From Proteiniclasticum ruminis DSM 24773 (GTDB lineage: Bacteria; Bacillota; Clostridia; Clostridiales; Clostridiaceae): a stretch of 64,000 nt of DNA. Under the pieces are notes generated by a model. The model was given only the letters and a program-made list of their open reading frames with translations. It was not told the DNA's origin and ran no database searches. Both the position numbers and the translations under genes were made by a program. Position 1 is the first letter of the stretch. Every line of letters begins with the position of its first letter. Where the stretch lies: positions 124,001 through 188,000 of the forward strand of contig NZ_JNKC01000004.1 in assembly GCF_000701905.1 (NCBI RefSeq), in the 5' to 3' direction. Below are positions 9,104-17,769 of the stretch, one piece after another.

Positions 9104-9119
9104 CATGAAAATCCCTAAG

Positions 9120-12100
9120 TTACTTCACGACTTCTACTGCGATCTGAAGTGCTTCTCCATTGATGTTGAACTCCTCATAAGCATGTTCCTCACCATAGTG
9201 GAGCTCTTCTGTCAGAGTTTCCTTCTTCAAGTGGTCTTCAAACTTCTTCATGATGCTTTCCAGTCTTTCATTTCCGGAAACATAAAGTCTGATTTTATCA
9301 GCCACTTCAAAGCCCGTTTCCTTACGGAGATTCTGCACTTTCGAGATGATTTCCCGGACATCTCCTTCTTCCTTCAGCTCTGGGGTCACATTGGTGTCTA
9401 AGATGACACCCAGTTCTCCCTGTCCTGCGAAGGCATAACCAGGCAGACCCTGCATGGTCACCAGAAGATTTTCTGCATTGAGGATGATTTCTTCCCCATC
9501 GATGTCCACTGGCACTTCCTGACCTCCATTGATCTTGGATGCCAGATCCATCTGGTTCATCGCTCCGATGGCCGCTCTGATTTTTGGAATCATCTTGCCG
9601 TAGGACTTTCCTAAAACAGGAAGGTTTGGCTTGATCTCGAAATTCACGTACTGGGACAAATCTGCACCTAGTACAACTTCCTTGATGTTCAGCTCTTCCT
9701 TGATGATGTCTCCATAATACTCTGGAAGCTCCTTTTCAGAAATCAGCATCTGGGACAGAGGCTGACGGTTCTTCATGTTGGAGGTGTTTCTTGCACTTCT
9801 TCCTAAAGCCACCAGACTGTAGGCAAGCCCCATTTCCTTCTCAAGATTCTCATTGATGAGACTTTCGTCTGCTTCAGGGAATCTGCTGAAGTGGATGGAC
9901 TCTTCTGCCGTTGGGTCCAGATTCACAACCAGGTTCTGGTACATGGTTTCTGCTAGGTATGGGATGAATGGCGCTGCCGTCTTCACTAGAGTCACCAGCA
10001 CATGGTACAGGGTGGTGTATGCACTGATCTTGTCTTCTGACAGTTCATCAGACCAGAATCTTGCTCTGTTTCTTCTGACGTACCAGTTGGACAGACTGTC
10101 TGTGAACTCTTCAATGGACAGCGCCGCCTGGGTGATCCTGTAGCCATCCAGGTCTTCAGTCACTTTCTTCACGAGAGAGTTCAGCTTGGAGAGAATCCAT
10201 TTGTCCATGACATTGTCTGACACATGGTTCTTATGCTCCAGCGGGTTGAACTGATCAAGATCCGCATACAGCACATAGAAGGAATAAACATTATAAAGGG
10301 TCAGAAGGAACTTTCTCTGGCTTTCCGCCACATCATCTTCAGAGAATCTTGTGGGCAGCCATGGCATGGATGCTGTGTAGAAATGCCATCTGGTGGCATC
10401 TGCACCCTGCTCGTTGATGACCTTCATCGGATCTACAACATTGCCCTTATGCTTGGACATCTTGATGCCCTTCTTGTCCAGAACGTGGCCCATAACAATG
10501 ACATTTTCAAAAGGACTTCTGTCAAAGATGGCTGTGGAGATTGCAAGAAGGGTATAGAACCAGCCTCTTGTCTGATCCACTGCTTCAGAGATGAACTGCG
10601 CAGGGAAGTTCTCGTCAAACATTTCTTTGTTTTCAAAGGGATAGTGCCACTGGGCAAAAGGCATGGAGCCTGAGTCAAACCAGGCATCAATGACCTCATG
10701 GGTTCTCTTCATATCCCCGCCGCACTTTTCGCAGGTCAGGTGCACTTCATCGATGTATGGCTTATGAAGCTCAATGTTTTCAGGCACATGTTTGCCCTTT
10801 TTCTTCAGCTCTTCAATGGAACCGATACATTCTTTATGACCGCATTCACACTCCCAGATGGGCAGTGGTGTTCCCCAGTATCTGTCTCTGGAGATACCCC
10901 AGTCAATCACGTTTTCCAGGAACTTACCCATTCTTCCGGTTCTGACATTGTCTGGATACCAGTTGACGCTGTTGGAGTTTTCCAGAAGCTTGTCTCTTAA
11001 GGAGCTCATTCTCACAAACCAGCTGTCCTTTGGATAGTAAAGAAGTGGTGTGTCACATCTCCAGCAGTGTGGATAGGAGTGTGTGTACTTCTCTGTATGG
11101 AACAGTTTATTTTCTTTTTCCAGCCAGTCCAGGATGGCCTTGTCTGCCTTTCGGACATCCATGCCCTTGAAAGGCTCCACTTCATCCACAAACTTTCCTT
11201 CTTCATTGACCAGATGGATGAATGGGATGTTGTTCTTCATACCCACCATATAGTCATCTTCACCATAAGCTGGTGCAGTATGCACTACACCGGTACCGTC
11301 AGACAGAGTAACAAAGTCTCCATGGATCACGAAGAACGCTCTCTTTTCAGGGGTATGGAATGGCATCAGCTGCTCGTAGTCTGTGCCTACAAGCTCTTCG
11401 CCCAGGAACTCACGAACGATTTCATACTCTCTTCCGTCCAGAACCTTTCCGCAAAGCTCCTTGGCAAGGATGAGAATCTCCTCTCCCACTTTCGCTTCCA
11501 CATAGGTAAAGCTCTTATTTACAGCCAGTGCTGCATTGGATGGCAGTGTCCATGGGGTTGTGGTCCAGGCGAGAATGTACTTATTCTCTGTGCCCTTCAC
11601 CTTGAACTTGGCAATGGCGGTGGAGTCTTTGACATCCTTATACCCCTGCGCAACTTCATGGGAAGAAAGACCTGTTCCGCATCTTGGACAGTAGGGCATA
11701 ACCTTGAAGCCCTTATAGAGAAGATCCTTTTCCCACATGGTCTTCAGCGCCCACCATTCAGATTCAATATAGTCATTTTTATAGGTGATGTAAGGGTCTT
11801 CCATGTCTACCCAGAAACCGATCTTCTCAGACATTTCTTTCCACATGCTGGTGTACTTGAATACACTTTCCTTACATTCATTGATGAAGTTTTCTACCCC
11901 ATACTCTTCAATGCCTTCTTTTCCGTTGATGCCCAGTTTCTTTTCGATCTCCAGCTCCACTGGAAGACCATGGGTGTCCCAACCGGCTTTTCTTAGAACT
12001 TTATACCCTTTCATCACTTTGTATCTTGGAATAAGATCCTTGATGACTCTTGTCAGTACGTGTCCTACGTGCGGTTTGCCATTGGCCGTTGGCGGGCCAT

Positions 12101-12233
12101 CAAAGAATGTGAATACTTCCCCATCCTGATTCAGTTTGTAGTTTTTTTCTACGATGTCTTTCTCATGCCACAGTTCACGGATTTCATCTTCCATGGAAAC
12201 AAAAGATTTTCCCGCTTCTACTTTTTTGTACAT
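9120..12233 (-). CDS. ileS: Isoleucyl-tRNA synthetase
   Basis: 1037 residues. It charges tRNA-Ile in the cytoplasm. The class I signatures are HVGH (residues 55-58, the HIGH motif) and KMSKH (near 591). [10 protein letters not shown] and the large inserted editing domain (about 180-390, including [10 protein letters not shown]) identify the enzyme as an Ile/Val-type synthetase, and GLPVE together with the isoleucine T-box upstream settles Ile. Cys pairs ([19 protein letters not shown]) mark zinc sites. The length of ~1035 matches the clostridial/eukaryote-like type-2 branch rather than the ~920-residue type-1 enzyme; that branch is known for tolerance to mupirocin, which is an inference here. 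Single gene with its own leader and terminator. Confidence 0.97.
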   Translation of the reverse strand: MYKKVEAGKSFVSMEDEIRELWHEKDIVEKNYKLNQDGEVFTFFDGPPTANGKPHVGHVLTRVIKDLIPRYKVMKGYKVLRKAGWDTHGLPVELEIEKKLGINGKEGIEEYGVENFINECKESVFKYTSMWKEMSEKIGFWVDMEDPYITYKNDYIESEWWALKTMWEKDLLYKGFKVMPYCPRCGTGLSSHEVAQGYKDVKDSTAIAKFKVKGTENKYILAWTTTPWTLPSNAALAVNKSFTYVEAKVGEEILILAKELCGKVLDGREYEIVREFLGEELVGTDYEQLMPFHTPEKRAFFVIHGDFVTLSDGTGVVHTAPAYGEDDYMVGMKNNIPFIHLVNEEGKFVDEVEPFKGMDVRKADKAILDWLEKENKLFHTEKYTHSYPHCWRCDTPLLYYPKDSWFVRMSSLRDKLLENSNSVNWYPDNVRTGRMGKFLENVIDWGISRDRYWGTPLPIWECECGHKECIGSIEELKKKGKHVPENIELHKPYIDEVHLTCEKCGGDMKRTHEVIDAWFDSGSMPFAQWHYPFENKEMFDENFPAQFISEAVDQTRGWFYTLLAISTAIFDRSPFENVIVMGHVLDKKGIKMSKHKGNVVDPMKVINEQGADATRWHFYTASMPWLPTRFSEDDVAESQRKFLLTLYNVYSFYVLYADLDQFNPLEHKNHVSDNVMDKWILSKLNSLVKKVTEDLDGYRITQAALSIEEFTDSLSNWYVRRNRARFWSDELSEDKISAYTTLYHVLVTLVKTAAPFIPYLAETMYQNLVVNLDPTAEESIHFSRFPEADESLINENLEKEMGLAYSLVALGRSARNTSNMKNRQPLSQMLISEKELPEYYGDIIKEELNIKEVVLGADLSQYVNFEIKPNLPVLGKSYGKMIPKIRAAIGAMNQMDLASKINGGQEVPVDIDGEEIILNAENLLVTMQGLPGYAFAGQGELGVILDTNVTPELKEEGDVREIISKVQNLRKETGFEVADKIRLYVSGNERLESIMKKFEDHLKKETLTEELHYGEEHAYEEFNINGEALQIAVEVVK

Positions 12234-12271
12234 GCTCTCAACAACTCCTCTTCTCCCTAATAAATAAAAAA

Positions 12272-12515
12272 GACCCGCCCAAATAGGGCGAGGTCTCGCT
12301 ATACCACCTAAATATAATTTTCAGATACAGGAAGAAACACGTCTTCTTATATATCCTATTTCCGTAACGTGAAATCACGTATCTTCTTACTTTAAGGTTC
12401 AGAAGATCCGCTCCCAGGTGATTTTCTCATCTCTCCGCTTAAGGTTTTGCACCAGCCAACCTCTCTCTGCAAGCGGTAATAAAGAAGATACTCTTCCTGA
12501 TCACAGCGTTTGACC
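12272..12515 (-). promoter_or_regulatory. T-box riboswitch, isoleucine-specific, upstream of ileS
   Basis: Read on the minus strand, the leader holds the parts of a T-box in order. A stem I region includes a GAAA-ATC-ACC specifier loop, with the Ile codon ATC at 12422-12420. The conserved TAGGTGGTATAGCGAG box is at about 12312-12295. It is followed by a GC-rich terminator (12295-12286 with 12280-12272) and a T-run. Uncharged tRNA-Ile pairs with the specifier and the GGTGG bulge and prevents termination, raising ileS expression. It fills most of the 355-bp gap before ileS; 12516-12588 shows nothing further. Confidence 0.93.
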
Positions 12516-12588
12516 ACATAATTATAGTATATGCCTTATACCTTGTCAAACAACTTATTTGACTATTTAGCCCACAATCCCCCTGGAC

Positions 12589-13683
12589 TTAGGATGGATT
12601 TTTGCGTCCGAGATAAGCTTTCATGGAAACCACATTCTTGTTCTCCAGCTTTTTCTTTGGATGATGATCGTAGGAATAGCCTAAATAGCTCCATCGGGCT
12701 ACTTTATTCATATAATCCATGAATTTCTTTCGGATGTCTTTGATGCTTTCTTTCTGTGTCAGAGTGATGCCTTGGAAGAACTCCTCCACAATCACCTCCG
12801 GATGAGGATGCTTTCTTGCAAGGTCCATGGTGAAGTTCAGGAACATCAGAAGAACCACTTCTTTCGGCACTTGGTAGAACAGATCCTCTGTGAGCTCTTC
12901 TGACACTTTGGCCTCCTCCATGGACAGATAAAGATCCATATACTCATCCTCGTTTTCAATGAAGTCCGGATGTCCCGCCTGAAGGAGTTCTTCTCTTGTA
13001 AGAGGACGATAACCAAAAAGCTTCTCTTTCATTGAAATCTCAGTTAGATCATAATAATCCTGATAATCCGCAGCCAGGATGTATTCTGTCTCACCGATGT
13101 CCACAGACTCGTACAGCCCATCCAGGGTCAGCTTATAGGACAGTACCCGATTGAAGAACGTGAAATCCATATTGCCATGATTGGTATGAACAAGCTCAAA
13201 AAGCTTCTCCAGAGGCAAAGCACCATAATAATACAGTGCACCTTCCACCATACGGGCCGCTTCATCCAGATATCCTGCAAAACTTCTTCTTTCCGGTTCC
13301 AGATGAGATTCGAATACGGAAAGGAACTCTTCACTGACAAACACGTCCGCAAGTTCGCTTTCCACATCAAATTGTGAAGTCACGATGCAAAGATCCAGGA
13401 GTCTGTCCACTGCATCCAAGAGTTCATGGTTCTCTTCATTCATATCCACGGTGATCATGCCGTTTGCTTTCTTTATTGTGTTTAAAAGGGCAAGGTCTTC
13501 CTGGGAGAGCATGTAGAATGCTTCTGCCGGGTAGGATTTCTGAGCGTTCTCAAGCTTCTCCACAAGGACCTCTATAGGATCTTCCTCACTGAAGTCCTCA
13601 TCAAAATGGTCCAGTGCAATGCTGAGATCTTCCACCTCGCAAGTGTCCAAAAGTTCTTTGATGGTCTTATATCTAAAATTCAT
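12589..13683 (-). CDS. Unrecognised soluble acidic protein
   Basis: 364 residues, acidic, without signal peptide or membrane segments, predicted mostly alpha-helical. The start is well supported (AAAGGAGAAACAC-ATG). The N-terminal ~60 residues (KTIKELLDTCEVEDL) look like the short helical repeats seen in some SEC-C-associated Bacillota proteins, but there is no cysteine-rich SEC-C motif at the C-terminus, which is instead a basic tail (KKKLENKNVVSMKAYLGRK). I do not recognise a catalytic motif. It stands alone between the ileS leader and the barstar gene. No function is assigned. Confidence 0.75.
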   Translation of the reverse strand: MNFRYKTIKELLDTCEVEDLSIALDHFDEDFSEEDPIEVLVEKLENAQKSYPAEAFYMLSQEDLALLNTIKKANGMITVDMNEENHELLDAVDRLLDLCIVTSQFDVESELADVFVSEEFLSVFESHLEPERRSFAGYLDEAARMVEGALYYYGALPLEKLFELVHTNHGNMDFTFFNRVLSYKLTLDGLYESVDIGETEYILAADYQDYYDLTEISMKEKLFGYRPLTREELLQAGHPDFIENEDEYMDLYLSMEEAKVSEELTEDLFYQVPKEVVLLMFLNFTMDLARKHPHPEVIVEEFFQGITLTQKESIKDIRKKFMDYMNKVARWSYLGYSYDHHPKKKLENKNVVSMKAYLGRKNPS

Positions 13684-13795
13684 GTGTTTCTCCTTTGACT
13701 TATCATGATTCCTTCATTATGAGGAATCTGTCTTCTTCTATTCATTATAACGGATAGTTGTGAAAAGGGAGAGAAGATTCTTGTGAAAAAGCAAA

Positions 13796-13831
13796 AAGAA
13801 AACCGCCAGGGAGGATTTTCTCTCCGGCGGT
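13796..13831 (-). terminator. Intrinsic terminator of the BFD-barnase-barstar operon
   Basis: On the minus strand the GC-rich hairpin ACCGCCGGAGAG / CTCCCTGGCGGT (13831-13820 with 13813-13802) is followed by TTTTC and more T. It is placed eight bases after the barstar stop. Confidence 0.8.
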
Positions 13832-13838
13832 GCCTTAC

Positions 13839-14108
13839 CTATCTGATTTCTACCTTGATCCGATCTGTCTCTTCGGGAAGCTCCAGAAAAAGAGCCAGAA
13901 GCGCTTCTCCGTAAGATCCCAGACTTTCGAGAATACAGTCTTTGTGGAGGATGATGATCTCTGTGTCCTTTCCAAGGGTAGTCAGAAGATCCCACAGCGC
14001 ATCGAGATTCTTCCCATAGTAGTCTGGAAAGTCAAACTTCCGTTTGAGATACGCATGGGTTACTTCCTTTGTGATCATCCGTTTTCCATTCAAATGCACT
14101 TTTTTCAT
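13839..14108 (-). CDS. Barstar-family ribonuclease inhibitor
   Basis: 89 residues, the normal barstar size. The signature helix segment FPDYYGKNLDALWDLL (about residues 27-42) carries the acidic and aromatic residues that plug the barnase active site in the Bacillus amyloliquefaciens complex (Tyr and Asp corresponding to Y29, D35 and D39). It should stay in the cytoplasm and neutralise the ribonuclease encoded immediately upstream before export. The start ATG overlaps the barnase stop as ATGA, which couples their translation and keeps inhibitor stoichiometry. Confidence 0.93.
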   Translation of the reverse strand: MKKVHLNGKRMITKEVTHAYLKRKFDFPDYYGKNLDALWDLLTTLGKDTEIIILHKDCILESLGSYGEALLALFLELPEETDRIKVEIR

Positions 14109-14665
14109 GGCACTGCCCCTTCCTTATCATAGAGCTGTGTAAAGGACTCATAGTGGTCTCCCGTATAATAAATGAGTCCATCGCTGGAATAAACAATCCT
14201 CTTCTCATTCCGGTATCCGCCAGCATAGTCGATGTCACACTCATACCACTTTCTGCCGCTGGCACTGGGGAGAAGCCCTTCCCGGTTCCCGAACCGGTCT
14301 CCACCGATGCTCATTTTTTCTGTCACTTCCCAGAGATTCCCTTCGCTGGCTGCCCAGCCAAGATCTTCCGCTTCCCTTTTTGTCAGGTAATTTCCTGGAA
14401 GCTTCCCGAAGGTATGAAGGTATAGGGCCACCTCTTCTTTGCTGGTATAATGCCCCTCTTCTGTAATCTCCGGCACACCTGTTTCTGGGTCCTCTTCTTT
14501 TTCCGGAGACTCCACCCCAGGGGATTCACCCGGGTTTTCTTCAGATACCCCCGGTGTGTTTACCGCTTCCTCCACCACAGCATCGAGGATGCTGCATCCT
14601 GCAAAAAGGGCTGCCAGCAGAAGTACCAGCAAGAAGGAAAGACTTTTTCTGCGGATTCTCTTCAT
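14105..14665 (-). CDS. Barnase-like ribonuclease, predicted lipoprotein
   Basis: 186 residues. A basic N-terminus and hydrophobic stretch end in the lipobox LFAGC (Cys near residue 24), so the mature enzyme should be lipid-anchored outside the membrane. A Pro/Glu-rich linker (about 35-70) leads to a complete barnase domain. The catalytic residues are conserved by position: Lys in NYLTK (K27), Glu in YECDIDY (E73), Arg in EKRIVYS (R87) and His in TGDHYESF (H102). The SIGGDRFGNREG loop is also intact. Classical barnase is secreted free; a tethered form is unusual. It lies between a BFD-like [2Fe-2S] gene (TAATG overlap) and its barstar partner (ATGA overlap). Scavenging of extracellular RNA or antagonism of neighbours are both possible roles. 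Confidence 0.93.
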   Translation of the reverse strand: MKRIRRKSLSFLLVLLLAALFAGCSILDAVVEEAVNTPGVSEENPGESPGVESPEKEEDPETGVPEITEEGHYTSKEEVALYLHTFGKLPGNYLTKREAEDLGWAASEGNLWEVTEKMSIGGDRFGNREGLLPSASGRKWYECDIDYAGGYRNEKRIVYSSDGLIYYTGDHYESFTQLYDKEGAVP

Positions 14666-14889
14666 TACTCCCAGTCTCCTTCCTTATATCCATCAATGAG
14701 CCCTTTGATTTTCAGGCCGCATCGTCTTCCTCTGCATTCTCCCGTCATAGCTCCTGTGGCTTCACTGACTTTCATCACCGTATCTGCCCCTTGCCTTATG
14801 GCATCTTTGATTTTTCTTCTGGGAATGGCTCTGCAGATGCAGACCTTGGTGATGTTGTCCATGATTTGTTCCTGTTTCTGATCATCCAT
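14665..14889 (-). CDS. BFD-like [2Fe-2S]-binding protein
   Basis: 74 residues with the four cysteines of bacterioferritin-associated-ferredoxin domains: CIC near residues 17-19 and CRGRRC near 53-58. They ligate a [2Fe-2S] cluster. Stand-alone BFD domains act in iron release from bacterioferritin or as small electron-transfer or regulatory modules. The gene leads the operon with barnase and barstar, with overlapping stop/start codons, which is not an arrangement I know and has no obvious logic. AGGTG precedes the ATG. Confidence 0.88.
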   Translation of the reverse strand: MDDQKQEQIMDNITKVCICRAIPRRKIKDAIRQGADTVMKVSEATGAMTGECRGRRCGLKIKGLIDGYKEGDWE

Positions 14890-15051
14890 CTATTTTCACC
14901 TGATTTCCTGTTTTTCTTCATTATATCTTTTTCTGCTCCTTACGACTACCTGTGCAAAGAATTCATAGGATTGTTTCAGAGGCTTCATTGAGTTTTTTTC
15001 AGAATAGTGTCATAATTAATTTAAGTTTTCCAAACTGTGGAGGTGTTTCTA

Positions 15052-15528
15052 ATGGAAGATAAAATTCTCGTCATTACACACAGTATTCTGGACCAGGGCA
15101 TGCTCCCTGCCGAAAAAAGATTTGGTATGGGCCCCTTGCCTGTGGTAAAAGATCTGATGGATTTATCGGTGAATCTTGTGGCTGTGCCCAATGTGGAAAA
15201 GCAGTATGCGCTGTTCCAGAAGGATCAGATTCAGCGGAATACAGGTGTGGAAGAAGACTACGGGAAATACATCAAGCGAAGTCTTACACCGCTTGTCAAT
15301 GAGGTTATGGAGAGAGTAAAAAATGGAAGCATCTTTCTTGGTGTGCTTTCCTATCAAGGAGATGATACCCAGCGGGTGGAGCCGGAGACTTCCCCCGTGA
15401 TGATTGAGCTTTTCCGGCTTTTTGACAGAAACTGCATGCTGACTCCATATTTTGAGATCAGCGATAAAATCTCACAGGAAGAGATGGAACTTGTCATCTC
15501 AGACATTGTCCTCTCTCTTGGGATCTGA
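15052..15528 (+). CDS. Small protein resembling TudS-related desulfidases, lacking the cysteines
   Basis: 158 residues; the ATG at 15052 follows GGAGG by eight bases (a GTG at 15037 overlaps that site). The N-terminal pattern ILVITHSILDQGM, a segment like GPLPVVKDLM, and LVAVPNVEKQY mirror the shape of short TudS/DUF523-related proteins, which read roughly SHCLLNQ...PCPE. The cluster-binding cysteines, however, are Ser, Asn and Val here, so an iron-sulphur desulfidase activity is not expected. The similarity is judged by eye and is tentative. It ends four bases before the SH3 gene and shares its terminator. Confidence 0.6.
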   Translation: MEDKILVITHSILDQGMLPAEKRFGMGPLPVVKDLMDLSVNLVAVPNVEKQYALFQKDQIQRNTGVEEDYGKYIKRSLTPLVNEVMERVKNGSIFLGVLSYQGDDTQRVEPETSPVMIELFRLFDRNCMLTPYFEISDKISQEEMELVISDIVLSLGI

Positions 15529-15531
15529 TTC

Positions 15532-15888
15532 ATGAGACACCTTGTGGTCAAAAATCATATTGTCAATGAAGCCAACCTGATTGAACTAAAGAAAGATGAC
15601 CGGGTACTCCGCCTGGAAGAATACATCGGAAATCCTGTTTGGAAAAACTGGGTCTACTGCCTTTCCCATGATACACTCGCTGAAGGATGGATTCCAAGAG
15701 CGTATCTGAAAGACATTGGAGATGAGTCCATACTGCTGGAAGATTACTGTTCCAAGGAGCTTGCCGTCACCGTTGGGGATGTGGTGGAGCTTGTGAAGTT
15801 CGTCAACAGCTGGGCTTACTGCATTCATGAAAGAAGCGGCAATACAGGCTGGCTGCCCCTGGAGAGTCTTGAACCGATTTTTATGTAA
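15532..15888 (+). CDS. Tandem SH3-like domain protein
   Basis: 118 residues forming two copies of a ~55-residue SH3-like barrel: WKNWVYCLSHDTLAEGWIP in the first and NSWAYCIHERSGNTGWLP in the second share the W-x-YC-x-G-W(I/L)P pattern. No signal peptide is present, so it is cytoplasmic and not a wall-binding SH3b enzyme. Small cytosolic proteins of this kind are annotated as SH3-domain ligand-binding proteins without a proven role. Coupled closely to the upstream gene. Confidence 0.78.
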   Translation: MRHLVVKNHIVNEANLIELKKDDRVLRLEEYIGNPVWKNWVYCLSHDTLAEGWIPRAYLKDIGDESILLEDYCSKELAVTVGDVVELVKFVNSWAYCIHERSGNTGWLPLESLEPIFM

Positions 15889-15894
15889 AAATGT

Positions 15895-15927
15895 AGGATA
15901 CCTGAAAAAATCAGGTATCCTTTTTTT
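15895..15927 (+). terminator. Intrinsic terminator
   Basis: An 11-bp perfect stem (AGGATACCTGA 15895-15905 with TCAGGTATCCT 15911-15921) with a five-A loop and seven T. Its tail abuts the stop of the convergent Nudix gene. Confidence 0.92.
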
Positions 15928-17026
15928 AGAACCGTTTATATATTTTTTGAAGGTAAAACTCTTCACTGAGATCCATAAGTTTGTCTCCCTGAAAAGTAAG
16001 CTTCACAATATAAGGCATAAAATCAATGATTCTGAAGAAATCCTCCACCTGGAAGCCTGGATTGTAGTGATGGAGAATCATACTTAACGCCGTGCCATGG
16101 GTGCCTACAACCACGGTTCTCCCCGATTCTTTTTCCAGAATTTCAGTGAAAGCTTCAAGGTTTCTTTTCTGAACCATAGCAAGGGACTCTCCCTCATCTT
16201 CATGAAAATGGAAATCCTCCCAACGCTTCCTGATCATCTCTTTGGTATTCTCAATTTTCCCGTTTTCCCGCTCTCTCAGTCCGAAGTGCTCCTCTATATC
16301 CATTCCCTTTTCCTCTGCGCTGCCTCGGATGGTATCTTTACTCCGGAGATACGGACTGGAATAGTAGGCGTGTACGTCTTTTTCTTTGAAAAATTCTGTG
16401 ACTTTCTTAGAATCTTCCTGCCCTTCTACGGTCAGGGGTCTTGTCCGGTCTTCTTTATGACCATGCACAGGCTCTGCATGTCTGACAAAATATACCGTTG
16501 TGACCACATCTTCTGGGTTTTTCAAACTTCTCAGCTCCTTCAAAATATCTGTCTCTCTCTCAATCCATCGGAAGTGCCGGTCTTCGCCTTTCTGAAGTAC
16601 TTTTTCGTTGTCCGAAATGGCCTCCTCCAGGGATATCCAAACGGGAGTGAACTGAAGATCGAGTTCATACCCTTCCAGCGCCTGGTCGCCCTGCTCTCCA
16701 GAAACACTACAGAGGAAATATAAAGACTCCATCTCAAAGATTGTATCTTCCAAAAAGTCATCTTTCTTCCGCTCTAGAACTCTCCCCAGACAGGCTCCTA
16801 CTTGAGAGAGGCTGAATCCAGTCTCTTCCATCACTTCTCTTCTAAGCGCTTCTGTATCTTCTTCGTCTTTTTTTACTCCGCCCCCTGGAAACTTATAGTC
16901 TCCATTTATGGTTCTCAGCATGAGAATCTGGCCATTTTTCATAATCACCGCACGTACTGCTTTTCTATAGGATTTTCCGCTCGTAAGCGGCAGGTTTTGA
17001 GGTTCATAGAAACGTTGAAAAAGCAT
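15926..17026 (-). CDS. Nudix hydrolase fused to histidine phosphatase
   Basis: 366 residues; the ATG at 17026 has TTGGAGGATTTT upstream. Residues ~15-165 form a Nudix domain whose box fits G-x5-E-x7-RE-V-x-EE-x-G (GGVKKDEEDTEALRREVMEE then TG). Residues ~180-366 form a histidine phosphatase (RHG) domain with the phospho-acceptor motif VRHAEP and the second His in VGTHGTALS. The same domain order is known from mycobacterial MutT1, which hydrolyses 8-oxo-dGTP and diadenosine polyphosphates. This protein may do a two-step nucleotide clean-up, but the substrate is unverified. It is transcribed with, and just after, comB (23-base gap). Confidence 0.9.
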   Translation of the reverse strand: MLFQRFYEPQNLPLTSGKSYRKAVRAVIMKNGQILMLRTINGDYKFPGGGVKKDEEDTEALRREVMEETGFSLSQVGACLGRVLERKKDDFLEDTIFEMESLYFLCSVSGEQGDQALEGYELDLQFTPVWISLEEAISDNEKVLQKGEDRHFRWIERETDILKELRSLKNPEDVVTTVYFVRHAEPVHGHKEDRTRPLTVEGQEDSKKVTEFFKEKDVHAYYSSPYLRSKDTIRGSAEEKGMDIEEHFGLRERENGKIENTKEMIRKRWEDFHFHEDEGESLAMVQKRNLEAFTEILEKESGRTVVVGTHGTALSMILHHYNPGFQVEDFFRIIDFMPYIVKLTFQGDKLMDLSEEFYLQKIYKRF

Positions 17027-17049
17027 AAAATCCTCCAAACAATTCCGAA

Positions 17050-17769
17050 CTATACAACATTCTCGCTGAGACGGATGACGCCATTTTTATATTCAGGCAC
17101 CACTTTCAGAAGGTCCTTCTGGAAGCAGTACGCAAGGTCCTCTTCCAGGTGAAGCTCCTGAAGCACTTTATAATGCTTTGCCTCTTTCACATAACTGATC
17201 AGGTCTGGATGGCTTTCATAGATGAAAAGAGAGGTCCTGGCAATATCTGTCAGTTCATAGGATTTTTCCTTCAGCATCTCATGGATCAGCGCTCCTGTGG
17301 TGATGAAATCGTCCATACTGAACTGTCCGTTGGTTCCGGAGTTCACCACAATGATGTCCGTGTCCTCCCCCACAGCCTCCTTCGCCACAGCTGTCGCATT
17401 CAGAAGAGCTCCGATGAGCACTCTTTTGGCCGCACTGCTTCTGGTGATGGCCAAGGTCCCATTGGTGGTGGTCAGAATCACATTCTTATCGTGGATGGCT
17501 GTATGCGTATATTCCAGAGGGGAGTTAGACAGATCAAACCCTTCAATCTTCTGAGCCTTTCTTTCCCCGCCCAGAACCACCTGTTCCAGTTTTTTCTTAG
17601 TCAGAAGAGCCTCCTCCACAGACAGGACAGGGACTACACTTTTTGCTCCATTTTTTAAAGCCGTGATGATTACTGAGGTGGCTCTTAACACATCCACCAC
17701 CACCACAGCAGTTCCCTTCACCTGTTCTTGGCTGACTTCTTTTCCCGTCAGAATTACATCAATTTTCAT
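17050..17769 (-). CDS. 2-phosphosulfolactate phosphatase family protein (ComB)
   Basis: 239 residues from ATG 17769 (CTCCT complement upstream); upstream in-frame codons lie in the radical SAM gene. Family motifs: VVVDVLRATSVI near the N-terminus, LGGERKAQKIEGFDLSNSP, and TTTNGT. ComB removes phosphate from 2-phospho-3-sulfolactate in coenzyme M synthesis in methanogens. In Bacillota without coenzyme M the enzyme occurs as an orphan and may act on another phosphate ester. No other coenzyme M or sulfolactate genes are visible nearby. It overlaps the YtqA-like gene by 11 bases. Confidence 0.88.
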   Translation of the reverse strand: MKIDVILTGKEVSQEQVKGTAVVVVDVLRATSVIITALKNGAKSVVPVLSVEEALLTKKKLEQVVLGGERKAQKIEGFDLSNSPLEYTHTAIHDKNVILTTTNGTLAITRSSAAKRVLIGALLNATAVAKEAVGEDTDIIVVNSGTNGQFSMDDFITTGALIHEMLKEKSYELTDIARTSLFIYESHPDLISYVKEAKHYKVLQELHLEEDLAYCFQKDLLKVVPEYKNGVIRLSENVV

